A DNA stretch of 64,000 nucleotides from Saprospiraceae bacterium (GCA_016710625.1 JADJVK010000053.1:310001-374000); one strand, 5' to 3'. Positions 8,601 to 17,952 are shown, counted from the first letter of the stretch. Notes: a model not told the origin generated them from the sequence alone. Numbers and translations: made by a program.

Positions 8601-8633
8601 TTGCAATTAATAAAGGGTATTTTACTAACTTTG
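8601..8633 (+). promoter_or_regulatory. promoter of holB (TTG, 22-base spacer, TAACTTTG)
   Basis: TTG at 8601-8603 and exact -7 TAACTTTG at 8626-8633. Transcription should start four to seven bases later, at or beside the GTG of holB at 8638, which implies a leaderless message. Confidence 0.55.
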
Positions 8634-8637
8634 AGGC

Positions 8638-9758
8638 GTGAAATTTGATCAAATTATCGGACATCAATTGCTAAAAAAGCAATTAACTGCCATGTTTCAG
8701 CATGATCGGTTACCGCATGCTATTATGTTGGTGGGTCCAAGTGGATGTGGAGGCGTCTCTTTAGCAAGGGCTTTTTCTAGCTATTTATTGTGTGAGAATA
8801 GGACAGAATCGGATTCCTGCGGAATTTGTAGCAATTGCCAAAAACGGAGAAATTAATTCATGCAGATTTGCATTATGCATATCCCGTGATTTCCAAAAAA
8901 GCTGGTGACAAACCTGTTAGTACCGATTATATTCACGAATGGAGAGCTTTTGTGAAACAATTTCCTTATGCGACCCAAAATGATTGGATGACACAAATTG
9001 CTGCTGAAAGCAAACAAGGAAATATTACTGCTCAAGAATGTTTGGAAATCACCAAGAAATTATCGTTAAAAGCATTTGAGGGTGGAAAAAAGATATTGAT
9101 ACTTTGGCTTCCAGAATATTTGGCAAAGGAAGGAAATAGGTTGTTGAAATTAATCGAAGAACCACCAGATAACACCATTTTCATTTTCGTAGCTGAGGAT
9201 ACGGAACTAATATTACCCACCATTTTATCCAGATGCCAATTGCTTCATTTTCATGTATATAGCGACAAGGAAGTGGAGGCAGGGTTGGAGCAATTTACGA
9301 CACTTTCTGAAACAGAAAAGCAACAGATTGCTCAGATTGCCAACGGGAATTTAGGTGCAGCATTAGATATTGCAAATCATTCATTACAAAACAATTCTGA
9401 AGTGTTTATCAATTGGCTTCGCAAATGTTATGTAGGGAATGGGATCGAAATAGTGCCTGTTGCGGAGAAGATTGCCGCCATTGGAAAGGAGCAATTAAAA
9501 AATATGTTAACCTATGGTTTACACATATTTAGAGAGTTGATGATCTATCATGCAACAGGAAACACAAATCTCCGTTTAAACGAAAACGACAAAATAACTA
9601 CCTTGAACCTTTCAAAAGTAGTACATTTGTCTCAAATAGATTTGGCAATGAAATTAATCAACCAAATCATCTATCATATAGAAAGGAATGCAAATACAAA
9701 AATATTGTTTGTCGATGCCTCCCTTCAATTAAATAATATACTTAATAACAAGAAATAA
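8638..9758 (+). pseudogene. holB: DNA polymerase III delta-prime subunit, disrupted by a one-base frameshift
   Basis: Clamp-loader subunit of the replicative polymerase. The first 69 codons give a clamp-loader start (IIGHQ, RLPHAIMLVGPSG) with a degenerate P-loop, as is usual for delta-prime, and four zinc-ligand cysteines (52, 61, 64, 67). The frame then closes at 8856. The continuation (TEKLIHADLHYAYPV onward) lies in the -1 frame up to 9758. One extra A in the five-A run at 8840-8844 would restore a normal product of about 373 residues. Because the subunit is normally essential, a sequencing error or recoding is as likely as real loss. GTG start chosen by homology and promoter position. 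The stop abuts ricT. Confidence 0.85.
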
Positions 9759-11381
9759 ATGGGATGTTCAGGATGTTCTGTTTCATCAGACTTAGGGAAA
9801 GGATGTGGCTGCGGAAGTGGCGGATGTTCTTCGGGCGGATGCAACAGATTGAATACTTTTGATTGGTTAACCACTTTAGATATAGAAGATGCTTCAGATT
9901 TTGAGTTAGTAGAAGTTAGTTTTAGGAATGGATCTAGGAAGGAGTTTTTTAGAAACCTTCCCAACTCTAGAGCAACTACTGGCGATTATGTGATGTTGGA
10001 AGCAGAAAATGGTTTTGATATAGGAAAAATTAGTCTTTCTGGTGAATTAGCTCGATTGCAAATTAAAAAGAAAAGTATCAAAGAAGATGCACTTTTTAGA
10101 AATGTGATTAGAAAAGCGAATGAAAGAGACTTAGAAAAACTCCAAGATATTCGGTCGATGGAAAAACCGACGATGATTCAGGCTAGAGCCATCGCTAAGA
10201 CTTTGAATATCGATATGAAAATTGGAGATGTTGAATATCAAGGAGATGGAAGAAAAGCAACCTTTTATTATACTGCTGAAGGAAGGATAGATTTTAGAGA
10301 GCTTATTCGCCATTTTGCCAAAGATTTTAAAGTTAAAATCGAAATGAGGCAAATTGGTGTTCGTCAGGAATCTGCAAAAATTGGAGGAATAGGTTCTTGC
10401 GGAAGAGAATTGTGTTGTTCTACATGGTTAACTGATTTTAAATCAGTATCTACTATTGCAGCAAGATATCAAAACTTAGCAATCAATCAAGCTAAATTGT
10501 CTGGTCAGTGTGGCAGACTCAAATGTTGTCTAAACTATGAGCTAGATGTTTACATGGAAGCATTGGAGCAATTTCCTCAAAATGCTGAACGAATCAGAAC
10601 AGCTGGTGGAATGGCTACTTTGGTTAAAACAGATATTTTCAAAGGACTACTTTTCTATGGTTATGAAAATGATAAATCCAATAAAACCTATCCTTTGGAG
10701 CCAATCCAGGTGAGAAGTATGCAAGAAATGCTTTCGAGAGGGCAAATGCCACCTGAACTAAGTCAAATGCAGATTGTCGCTGAAGATTTAGAAAAGGAAG
10801 TGGGTTATGAAGATGTAACTGGAGCAGTAGAATTGCCAGATGAGAAAAAGAAAAAGAAGAAAAAGAAGAAAAAACCAAACTCTGGTGAGCCAAGAGAGAA
10901 TAGAAACGAGCCTAGAAATAATGAAAAACCGCAACCTCCAAGAGAAAATGCACCTAACGAAGTAGTGCCAAACAATCAAGGAGGCAATAAAGGGGAGCAG
11001 CAAAACAGAGTAGATCGTCAAAACAGACCAGAACATCAGAATAGGCCAGATCAACCTCAGAATAAAGGAGAGCATCCACAAAAGAAATGGGAGAAAAAGC
11101 CTTTCAATCCAAATAAAGAAAGAAATTTTGATAGGAATGTTGATCAAAATAAAGGGGAAAGGAGTGAAAACGCCAAACCTAATACTGATCAAGAAAAGCC
11201 AATTAACCCTAATCCACCACAAAATCCACCTCAGCAAAAAGAACAGAGGGCAGAGGGAGATATACAGCCTCCAAATTCTGATCAACCCAATAACGGTGGG
11301 TTTAAAAAACCATTTAAGAAGAAATTTAAAAAATTTCCACCAAAAAACAATAACAATCCAAACAACAACAATAGTCAATAA
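9759..11381 (+). CDS. ricT: PSP1-domain protein RicT (YaaT-like) with long low-complexity tail
   Basis: Homologues join the RicA-RicF-RicT complex in Bacillus, which binds iron-sulfur clusters and affects RNA processing. In Bacteroidota the gene commonly sits with holB, as here, where the ATG abuts the holB stop. The 540-residue protein starts with a Cys/Gly-rich stretch (residues 3-28, eight cysteines), followed by the PSP1 region (to about 280) with CGRELCC and CGRLKCC cysteine pairs. Then come ten consecutive lysines (about 364-373) and about 165 residues rich in Asn, Pro, Gln, Lys and Glu. The tail is much longer than the core needs. Role in this phylum is not established. Confidence 0.85.
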   Translation: MGCSGCSVSSDLGKGCGCGSGGCSSGGCNRLNTFDWLTTLDIEDASDFELVEVSFRNGSRKEFFRNLPNSRATTGDYVMLEAENGFDIGKISLSGELARLQIKKKSIKEDALFRNVIRKANERDLEKLQDIRSMEKPTMIQARAIAKTLNIDMKIGDVEYQGDGRKATFYYTAEGRIDFRELIRHFAKDFKVKIEMRQIGVRQESAKIGGIGSCGRELCCSTWLTDFKSVSTIAARYQNLAINQAKLSGQCGRLKCCLNYELDVYMEALEQFPQNAERIRTAGGMATLVKTDIFKGLLFYGYENDKSNKTYPLEPIQVRSMQEMLSRGQMPPELSQMQIVAEDLEKEVGYEDVTGAVELPDEKKKKKKKKKKPNSGEPRENRNEPRNNEKPQPPRENAPNEVVPNNQGGNKGEQQNRVDRQNRPEHQNRPDQPQNKGEHPQKKWEKKPFNPNKERNFDRNVDQNKGERSENAKPNTDQEKPINPNPPQNPPQQKEQRAEGDIQPPNSDQPNNGGFKKPFKKKFKKFPPKNNNNPNNNNSQ

Positions 11382-11402
11382 GAATAAACGTTTTATAATA
11401 GT

Positions 11403-12629
11403 ATGAAATACGATGTAGCAATCATCGGATCTGGTCCGGGAGGTTATGTAGCAGCAATAAGAGCTGCACAATTGGGGTTTAAAACAGCAATCATTGAAAA
11501 ATATAGCACCCTTGGTGGTACTTGTTTGAATGTTGGTTGCATTCCTTCAAAGGCTTTATTGGACTCTTCCGAGCATTACCACAATGCTGTACATAAGTTT
11601 TCCATTCATGGGATTAAAACTGGAACAGTGAAAGTTGATTTTGCACAAATGGTGGGCAGAAAAAACGAAGTGGTAAGTCAGACTAGCGGAGGGATTAATT
11701 TTTTAATGAAAAAAAATAAAGTGGATGTTTACAATGGAGTTGGCTCTTTTGTAAATAAAAACACCATCAATATTACTGCTACAGACGGTACGATACAAAC
11801 TATCGAAACCGATAAAACGATTATTGCAACAGGATCTAAGCCGATCACTCCAGCTTCGATGAATTATGATAAGAAGCGAATTATTACCTCAACGGAAGCT
11901 TTGAGCTTGACTGAGATTCCTAAAAAAATGGTTGTAATTGGGGGTGGTGTAATCGGATTAGAATTAGGATCAGTCTATGCAAGATTGGGGACAGAAATAG
12001 AGGTGATTGAGTTTGCAGATAAGATTATTCCTTCGATGGATGGAGATTGCAGTAAAGAATTGCAAAGGTCATTAAAAGATTTAGGGTTCAAATTCTTTTT
12101 AAAACATGCCGTTACTTCTGTTGAAAACAAAGGTAAAAAGGTGGTAATTAGCTATAAGAAAAGAGATACTGAAGACATACTAACCACAGAAGCAGATTAT
12201 TGTCTGATTGCTATTGGCAGGAGACCATATACCGACGGATTGGGATTGGAAAATATTGGAATCACATTAGATGACAAAGGAAGAATTCCAGTAAATGCTG
12301 CAGTAGGGCAGACAGAAGAGCAATTGAAAGCAGCAAATATTCCATACAAGTCTGGAAAATTTCCATTCAAAGCATTGGGTAGAGCAAGAGCAAGTACGGA
12401 TATTGAAGGAATGGTAAAGGTGTTAGCACATAAAGAAACGGATGAAATATTAGGTGTACATATGGTGGGACCGAGGACAGCAGATATGATTGCTGAAGCG
12501 GTGGCATTGATGGAGTTTAGAGCTTCTGCAGAGGATGCTGCAAGAATTAGTCATGCTCACCCTACCTATACTGAAGCATTTAAAGAAGCGGCATTGGCGG
12601 CAACCGACAATAGAGCTTTGCATGTTTAA
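11403..12629 (+). CDS. lpd: dihydrolipoyl dehydrogenase with internal in-frame deletion
   Basis: Flavoprotein E3 subunit that reoxidises dihydrolipoamide in 2-oxoacid dehydrogenase and glycine-cleavage complexes. At 408 residues it is about 59 shorter than the usual 465-470. The FAD motif GSGPGGY, redox pair Cys41/Cys46, NAD-binding GGGVIGLELGS and the C-terminal His386/Glu391 pair are present. But GRIPVNAAVG (residues 293-302) joins straight to QTEEQLKAANIPYKSG. The segment normally between, including the second FAD motif (IYAIGD), the AHKAEEEG helix and VVYTWPEVA, is missing. The product is probably unable to hold FAD properly. An intact paralogue elsewhere or misassembly are both possible. 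Confidence 0.85.
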   Translation: MKYDVAIIGSGPGGYVAAIRAAQLGFKTAIIEKYSTLGGTCLNVGCIPSKALLDSSEHYHNAVHKFSIHGIKTGTVKVDFAQMVGRKNEVVSQTSGGINFLMKKNKVDVYNGVGSFVNKNTINITATDGTIQTIETDKTIIATGSKPITPASMNYDKKRIITSTEALSLTEIPKKMVVIGGGVIGLELGSVYARLGTEIEVIEFADKIIPSMDGDCSKELQRSLKDLGFKFFLKHAVTSVENKGKKVVISYKKRDTEDILTTEADYCLIAIGRRPYTDGLGLENIGITLDDKGRIPVNAAVGQTEEQLKAANIPYKSGKFPFKALGRARASTDIEGMVKVLAHKETDEILGVHMVGPRTADMIAEAVALMEFRASAEDAARISHAHPTYTEAFKEAALAATDNRALHV

Positions 12630-12643
12630 AATTTTTTAAATAG

Positions 12644-13918
12644 TTGAAAAACAGCACGATACAGCGGGTAATTATTTTAGGTACTATTGCAATTTTTGGA
12701 ATATTATCCGTTCAGAGTTTTTGGTTATATCGGACTTGGGATTTTGCTCAACAACAATTTCAAGAAAAAGTAATCATTTCGCTCATCAATACAGCCAAAG
12801 ATTTGGCGAAATTGAAAAATGTAACCCTTACGGAGCAAGATTTGGTGACTCCAGTTTCCTCTGATTATTTTGTCGTGAATCTAAACGATAAAATCAATGC
12901 CAGTGATTTAGAATTTTATTTATCCAAAAATCTAGTATCTACAGGGCTTCAAGAAGATTTCGAGTATGGAATTTATGATTGTTATAGCAATGCTATGGTT
13001 TATGGAAACTATGTAAGTTTTGACAAATCTGATTCTACGAATGTAAAAACAACTTATCTTCCCAAATACGAAAAGTCACCATATAATTTTGGTGTTAGAT
13101 TTCCGAAAAAGAATAGTTTTATGCTAGATAGCATGAAGGTGACGATCTTTTTTACCTTCATTTTATTATTGGCGATTTTGTTTTTCTTGTATTCTATGTT
13201 TGTGATTTTGAAGCAAAAAAGAATGTCGGAAATGCAAAAAGATTTTATAAACAATATGACTCATGAGTTCAAAACGCCGATTTCAACCATCAAAATTGCA
13301 GCTGATGTATTTGTCAATAGCGATTTAATACGGAGTGATAATAGATTGTTAAAATATGCTTCGATAATAAAAGAGCAAAACAATCGGCTAAATAATCAAG
13401 TGGAAAAAGTCCTCCAATTAACAAAAATAGAAAAAGAAACCCTCCAATTAACGAAAGAAAGACTGGACTTGCATCATCTTTTGAATATTGTGTATGAAAG
13501 TTGTGAGATGAAGGTATTGGATATGAAAGGAAATATTTCATTAGATTTGAAAGCTACCCATCCCATCATTTTTGCAGATAATTTGCACTTAACCAATATT
13601 TTACACAACTTGGTGGATAATGCAATGAAATATAATAAAGGAAATCCTGAAATTAATATTTCTACAAAAGACGAGGGTAAAAATCGGTTATTGCTGACAA
13701 TAGAAGATAAGGGAATTGGTATCAGCAAGGAATATCAAAACAAAGTATTTCAAAAATTTTATAGAGTCCCAACTGGGGATGTTCATAATGTGAAGGGCTT
13801 TGGATTAGGGTTGTATTATGTAAAAAATATTTGTGATGCCCATCTTTGGGATATCTCCTTGGAGAGCGAACCAAACCAATTTACGAAAGTAAAAATCTTA
13901 ATAGAGAAGGTGGCTTAA
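12644..13918 (+). CDS. sensor histidine kinase, membrane-bound
   Basis: Two-component sensor: autophosphorylates a histidine and passes phosphate to a response regulator. The 424-residue protein has membrane helices at about 8-28 and 163-188 around a periplasmic region of about 135 residues. Then come HisKA with phospho-acceptor His206 (NMTHEFKTP) and an HATPase domain with N box (NLVDNAMKYN), G1 (DKGIGI), F box (FQKFYRVP) and G2 (GFGLGLYYV). The start is TTG at 12644, 14 bases after lpd. No response regulator is adjacent in the window, so the partner is elsewhere and the signal is unknown. Confidence 0.88.
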   Translation: MKNSTIQRVIILGTIAIFGILSVQSFWLYRTWDFAQQQFQEKVIISLINTAKDLAKLKNVTLTEQDLVTPVSSDYFVVNLNDKINASDLEFYLSKNLVSTGLQEDFEYGIYDCYSNAMVYGNYVSFDKSDSTNVKTTYLPKYEKSPYNFGVRFPKKNSFMLDSMKVTIFFTFILLLAILFFLYSMFVILKQKRMSEMQKDFINNMTHEFKTPISTIKIAADVFVNSDLIRSDNRLLKYASIIKEQNNRLNNQVEKVLQLTKIEKETLQLTKERLDLHHLLNIVYESCEMKVLDMKGNISLDLKATHPIIFADNLHLTNILHNLVDNAMKYNKGNPEINISTKDEGKNRLLLTIEDKGIGISKEYQNKVFQKFYRVPTGDVHNVKGFGLGLYYVKNICDAHLWDISLESEPNQFTKVKILIEKVA

Positions 13919-13979
13919 TATTTATTAAGTTTTTTTTAGTTGATTTTCAAAAGTGGATATTGGTAAATAAAACGAAAGA

Positions 13980-14023
13980 ACACATTATGTTTTGCATCAA
14001 GTGCTATACAAAAAATAATGTGT
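13980..14023. terminator. probable bidirectional terminator between the kinase and rpiB
   Basis: ACACATTAT (13980-13988) pairs with ATAATGTGT (14015-14023), extended by TTTTG/CAAAA with a bulge. It sits between two convergent genes. T-runs are weak. Confidence 0.5.
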
Positions 14024-14042
14024 CCCAATCTAGAATTTCAGA

Positions 14043-14471
14043 TTAACAATCAATCTTAATCACTCTGTTCTCATGCCTTCCTCCTTCAAATGGAGTTTCG
14101 ATAAATATCTTTGCCATACTTTCAGCCAATTCATAACTCACAAATCTGGAAGGAAGACATAAAATATTGGCATTGTTGTGCTGACGAGCTAATGCTGCCA
14201 ATGATTCCTCCCAACACAAGGCTGCTCTCACTCCTTTGTGTTTATTTGCAGTGATTGCTACGCCATTTCCGCTACCACAAATTAAAATACCAAAATCCAC
14301 AGATTGATCTTCCACCATGTTTGCAACTGGATGAGCAAAATCGGGATAATCAACAGAGGAGGCATCAAATGGACCTACATCCATCACTTCGATATCATTG
14401 TCTATTAAGAATGCTTTTAGTTTTTCTTTATATTCAAATCCGGCATGGTCGCCACCAATAGCTAATTTCAT
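14043..14471 (-). CDS. rpiB: ribose 5-phosphate isomerase B
   Basis: Interconverts ribose 5-phosphate and ribulose 5-phosphate in the pentose phosphate pathway. 142 residues, normal for the family. N-terminal GGDHAG with Asp8/His9 and catalytic Cys65 in LICGSGNG are present, followed by the conserved ITANKHKGVRA and NILCLPSRF segments. The ATG directly abuts the stop of the upstream TPR membrane protein gene, so the two are probably co-transcribed and coupled. Confidence 0.95.
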   Translation of the reverse strand: MKLAIGGDHAGFEYKEKLKAFLIDNDIEVMDVGPFDASSVDYPDFAHPVANMVEDQSVDFGILICGSGNGVAITANKHKGVRAALCWEESLAALARQHNNANILCLPSRFVSYELAESMAKIFIETPFEGGRHENRVIKIDC

Positions 14472-16430
14472 TTACTTATTTTGTTTTAAAATATTTGGAT
14501 CTAATTTTAAGGCTTTTTGATAATATATATCACCATTCGTTTTGTCGCCAAGACTCATGGTAGCAGTGCCAAGATCAAGCCAAGCCCTAGCATTTTCAGG
14601 TTGAATTTCTGTCAATCTTTTAAAATACTTTGCAGCATCCGTATGATTTCCTTTTATCCCATTTGCAACGCCTAATAAACGAATCGTTTCCGGGTCATCA
14701 TTTTTGAGTTTATAAGATTCAGTTAAGAAAAAGATGGATTGGTTTAAATCATTTTTTACCTCCCCAAATTGTCTTCCCAAATCACGTAAAGAAATAGAAA
14801 GATTATTTACCGCATCTTTGTATTGAGGATCGATTTTTAAAGCATTTTGATAAGCTTCAACCGATTTAGCATAATCTTTTAGATAAAAATAGGCATTTCC
14901 CATTAATAAATAAGCATTTTTGTAGATTGGGTGAATTTCAACGGCTCTGTTTAAATATCCAATTGCTTCTGTCAACTTTTGCTTTTTCAGGTTTTCATCC
15001 TTACTTTCACTATAAACCCTAATCATGTCTCCACCCACTGCATTACAGAGTTTTGCACTATTTTTCGAAACATTAATATCTGTTGTAAACAAGGTGAAAT
15101 TGTCTTTCCAAACCATATTTCGAGTGATGGTTTTGTAGCCAAAACCAACCGTTACAATGCCAACAATTATCAAAGCTGTATTTCGTGATAATTTTGAGAG
15201 GAAATAGGCTGCCAATAAACAAAATCCAACCGAAGGCATAAATAAAAATCTTTCTGACATGTTTGTTCCAATTGGGAATATTAGATTTGAAACAATCGAA
15301 AGAGTTATTAAATAAAATAATATTGAAAAGCCAATCAAATTTTTTCTCAAAGCTAATTTTATCCCTACCACTAATAAGGAAACATAAATAAGTAAACTTG
15401 CTAAAACCGAAAGGTCTCCAAAAGTTTTCATCTCAATATGTCTCGGATAATAATCATGAGTCAATGGATGAGGGAGAAATAATAGTTGAATATATTTGCC
15501 TAAGGTGTAAAAAATAGTAGCCATTTTCTCTCCAAAAGTGAAATGAACATACTTATTTCCCTCTAATTTTAAAAAAGGATTATTCATAAGTTCAAGAGGT
15601 GCATCCCCCACCTGATTTCCAATAACCGCCATCCGAATAAGTAAAAACAAAAAGGTAGAAACTATTATTGGAATCATAGGAGGAACTATTTTTGAGAAAT
15701 CCGCCTTCCTGAAAACAAATAAAGCTAAGGGAATAATGCCTAAAAAAGTTATCGTGTTTTCTTTGGACATAATCGCAATAAAATATAGTAACCCTGCTAA
15801 AAACAAGTTTTTAACCTGCTTTTCATCAAAATATTTAAAAATAAAATAGGTGGCAGAAAGGCTACCCAGTAGTGCCATTATTTCATCTCTCCCTTTGATA
15901 TTTGCAACTGCCTCCACATGAATGGGATGAGCAATGAAAAGTATGGTTGCAATAAATGCCAAAAAATCCGATTTTTCGTTAGCATTTTCTTTAAAAAACA
16001 GCAATAGCAATTTATAAAGTACTACTCCTGTTAGAATAAATAATAGAATATTGATGAAGTGACCAATGAAAGGTGTATTTCCGAACAATTGGTATTCCAT
16101 TGCGAACATAATCAAAGTAAAGGGTCTGTATCTTCCTCCAGCTACCAGATTTGCTTTGCCAGCTTCTTTGAAAAATCCATAAAAGGTATCGTATTGAAGA
16201 ATGCCAGGTATTCCAGATAACCCTTTGGTTGTGAACATATTATCGGTTATTACGATTGCATCATCTATCGTAAAATCATGAAACAAAGTATTTGCATAAA
16301 GTATAAAACCTAGAATAGCGATAATCCAGATATGATTATGCTGATTTTCCCACCATTTTGGAGCGATATTGTTCTCTACTGCAATAGTTTTTGGGCTATT
16401 TTTATTAATTGTAGGTTTTGTTTTAGACAT
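14472..16430 (-). CDS. TPR-containing polytopic membrane protein, TMTC/glycosyltransferase-C-like
   Basis: About 652 residues. A short cytoplasmic start is followed by roughly ten to twelve membrane helices (to about residue 420) with a DD motif after helix 1 (HDFTIDDAIVIT), as in GT-C glycosyltransferases of the TMTC/DUF1736 type. A C-terminal array of about five TPRs follows (about 460-650). The family suggests transfer of sugars from lipid-linked donors to exported proteins, but this is inference. I prefer the ATG at 16430 to the in-frame one at 16451, because a TATTTTTG element at 16449-16456 places transcription start between them. Followed immediately by rpiB. Confidence 0.75.
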   Translation of the reverse strand: MSKTKPTINKNSPKTIAVENNIAPKWWENQHNHIWIIAILGFILYANTLFHDFTIDDAIVITDNMFTTKGLSGIPGILQYDTFYGFFKEAGKANLVAGGRYRPFTLIMFAMEYQLFGNTPFIGHFINILLFILTGVVLYKLLLLFFKENANEKSDFLAFIATILFIAHPIHVEAVANIKGRDEIMALLGSLSATYFIFKYFDEKQVKNLFLAGLLYFIAIMSKENTITFLGIIPLALFVFRKADFSKIVPPMIPIIVSTFLFLLIRMAVIGNQVGDAPLELMNNPFLKLEGNKYVHFTFGEKMATIFYTLGKYIQLLFLPHPLTHDYYPRHIEMKTFGDLSVLASLLIYVSLLVVGIKLALRKNLIGFSILFYLITLSIVSNLIFPIGTNMSERFLFMPSVGFCLLAAYFLSKLSRNTALIIVGIVTVGFGYKTITRNMVWKDNFTLFTTDINVSKNSAKLCNAVGGDMIRVYSESKDENLKKQKLTEAIGYLNRAVEIHPIYKNAYLLMGNAYFYLKDYAKSVEAYQNALKIDPQYKDAVNNLSISLRDLGRQFGEVKNDLNQSIFFLTESYKLKNDDPETIRLLGVANGIKGNHTDAAKYFKRLTEIQPENARAWLDLGTATMSLGDKTNGDIYYQKALKLDPNILKQNK

Positions 16431-16448
16431 AAATGAAAATTTGTTATG

Positions 16449-16456
16449 CAAAAATA
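16449..16456 (-). promoter_or_regulatory. -7 promoter element (TATTTTTG) deciding the TPR-protein start
   Basis: Minus-strand TAnnTTTG match overlapping the upstream candidate ATG at 16451. Transcription would begin near 16444, leaving about 14 leader bases before the ATG at 16430. Confidence 0.45.
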
Positions 16457-16533
16457 ATTTCCTTCTATCAAAATTAATCTAATTTACTATTTTTATCCGC
16501 TACTTATTAGCTTTTAATCTTAAATTAGAAAAA

Positions 16534-17952
16534 TTGTTAGCTTTTGATTTATTGTTTTTTATTGGAATTTACCTTTTAGGAACAATTTATATAGGTTGGT
16601 GGGCATCAAAGAAGGTGAAAACAACAGCTGATTTTGTAGTAGCTGGAAAAAACTTGCCCATGATAGTGGCTGCATTTGCATTGTTCGCTACCTGGTTTGG
16701 CTCTGAGACTGTTTTAGGTGCCTCTTCTGAATTTATTGAGAATGGACTCATTGGCGTAATTGAAGACCCTTTTGGTGCCGCTTTATGCTTGTTTTTATCT
16801 GGAAGGCTCCTGTCAAAGCCACTATATAGACTGAACCTGCTAACTTTTGGAGATTACTATAGAATCAGATACAATAGAAAAGTAGAATTGGTATCTTCAA
16901 TTTTAATGATTCCTTCTTATTTTGGATGGATTGCAGCACAATTAGTTGCCTTAGGCATTATTCTACAATCAATATCAGGTTTGCCCATCTCTTATGGTAT
17001 ATTTATTTGTGCTATTGTGGTTACGATCTATACTTATATTGGTGGAATGTGGGCTGTTTCAATTACAGATTTTGTACAGACTATTATCATAATTATAGGA
17101 CTTCTAGCAATTTTAATAATTGTTTTAAATGATGCTGGAGGTTTAGTCAAGGTTTTAACTACAGCACATACCGAAAATAATGATTTTTTTAATTTTTTTC
17201 CGAAGGAAAGAAGTTTAAAAGATTGGTTAGAATATTTCACAGCTTGGATAACGTTAGGTTTGGGTTCATTGCCACAGCAAGATATTTTCCAAAGAGTAAT
17301 GGCGGCAAAAAGTGAAAAGGATTCAGAAAATGCTGCTTATCTATCTGCATTCATGTATTTGACAATTGCTTTTATTCCCCTCTTAATTGCTTTATGTGCT
17401 AAACAACTTTATCCTAATTTGGCACTAAATAACCTACAAATGTTGTTACCAAATATGGTTATTCAACATTTTGGGCTATTTATGAAAATTTTATTTTTTG
17501 GAGCTCTATTATCCGCAATATTGAGCACAACCAGTGGAGCAATTTTAGCACCGGCAACTGTATTAGGAGAAAACATTATCAAACCATATTATAAAAATTT
17601 GAACGACAAGAGTTTAATGAAAATTATTCGTTTGTCTATACTCATAATTGCCGCCATTTCTTGCATCATGGCAAATCTTAATGCAAATATATACGAATTG
17701 GTGAGCCAATCTTCTGCTTTGAGTCTTGTGGGGTTGTTTACACCATTAATATTTGGATTATATTGGAAAAAGTCGAATAGTATGGGGGCAATGTTTAGTA
17801 TGATTATTGGCACTATAACTTGGTTGGTTTTATTGAATTTTGAAACCACATTTCCACCCACATTAATTGCATTGATTTCTAGTATAATAAGTATGATGAT
17901 TTTTAGTAACATTAAATGGTTAATTCATTTTGGTCACAAACATTCAAATTAA
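16534..17952 (+). CDS. sodium:solute symporter family protein
   Basis: Inner-membrane transporter of the SSS family, coupling sodium entry to uptake of an organic solute. 472 residues with about thirteen hydrophobic helices across the full length. Family features include the N-terminal ADFVVAGKNLP segment, the WFGSETVLGAS unwound-helix region, the VTIYTYIGGMWAVSITDFVQ stretch and LSTTSGAILAPATVLGENI near helix 8. The start is TTG at 16534, divergent from the TPR membrane protein. Substrate cannot be told from sequence; no catabolic genes are adjacent. Confidence 0.88.
   Translation: MLAFDLLFFIGIYLLGTIYIGWWASKKVKTTADFVVAGKNLPMIVAAFALFATWFGSETVLGASSEFIENGLIGVIEDPFGAALCLFLSGRLLSKPLYRLNLLTFGDYYRIRYNRKVELVSSILMIPSYFGWIAAQLVALGIILQSISGLPISYGIFICAIVVTIYTYIGGMWAVSITDFVQTIIIIIGLLAILIIVLNDAGGLVKVLTTAHTENNDFFNFFPKERSLKDWLEYFTAWITLGLGSLPQQDIFQRVMAAKSEKDSENAAYLSAFMYLTIAFIPLLIALCAKQLYPNLALNNLQMLLPNMVIQHFGLFMKILFFGALLSAILSTTSGAILAPATVLGENIIKPYYKNLNDKSLMKIIRLSILIIAAISCIMANLNANIYELVSQSSALSLVGLFTPLIFGLYWKKSNSMGAMFSMIIGTITWLVLLNFETTFPPTLIALISSIISMMIFSNIKWLIHFGHKHSN

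Noticed and set aside
8836..8850. Programmed -1 ribosomal frameshift in holB
   Set aside because: The codons CAA-AAA-CGG do not form a classic slippery heptamer and I see no following pseudoknot. Kept as a possibility but not claimed.
10788..11471. 227-aa minus-strand open frame opposite ricT and the start of lpd
   Set aside because: It mirrors the low-complexity Lys/Asn/Pro region of ricT, is very rich in Trp, Phe, Ile and Leu, and has no credible domain.
13400..13470. Direct repeat in the histidine kinase (CCTCCAATTAAC twice)
   Set aside because: It encodes the expected LQLTK helix pattern of the kinase, so it is ordinary coding repetition.
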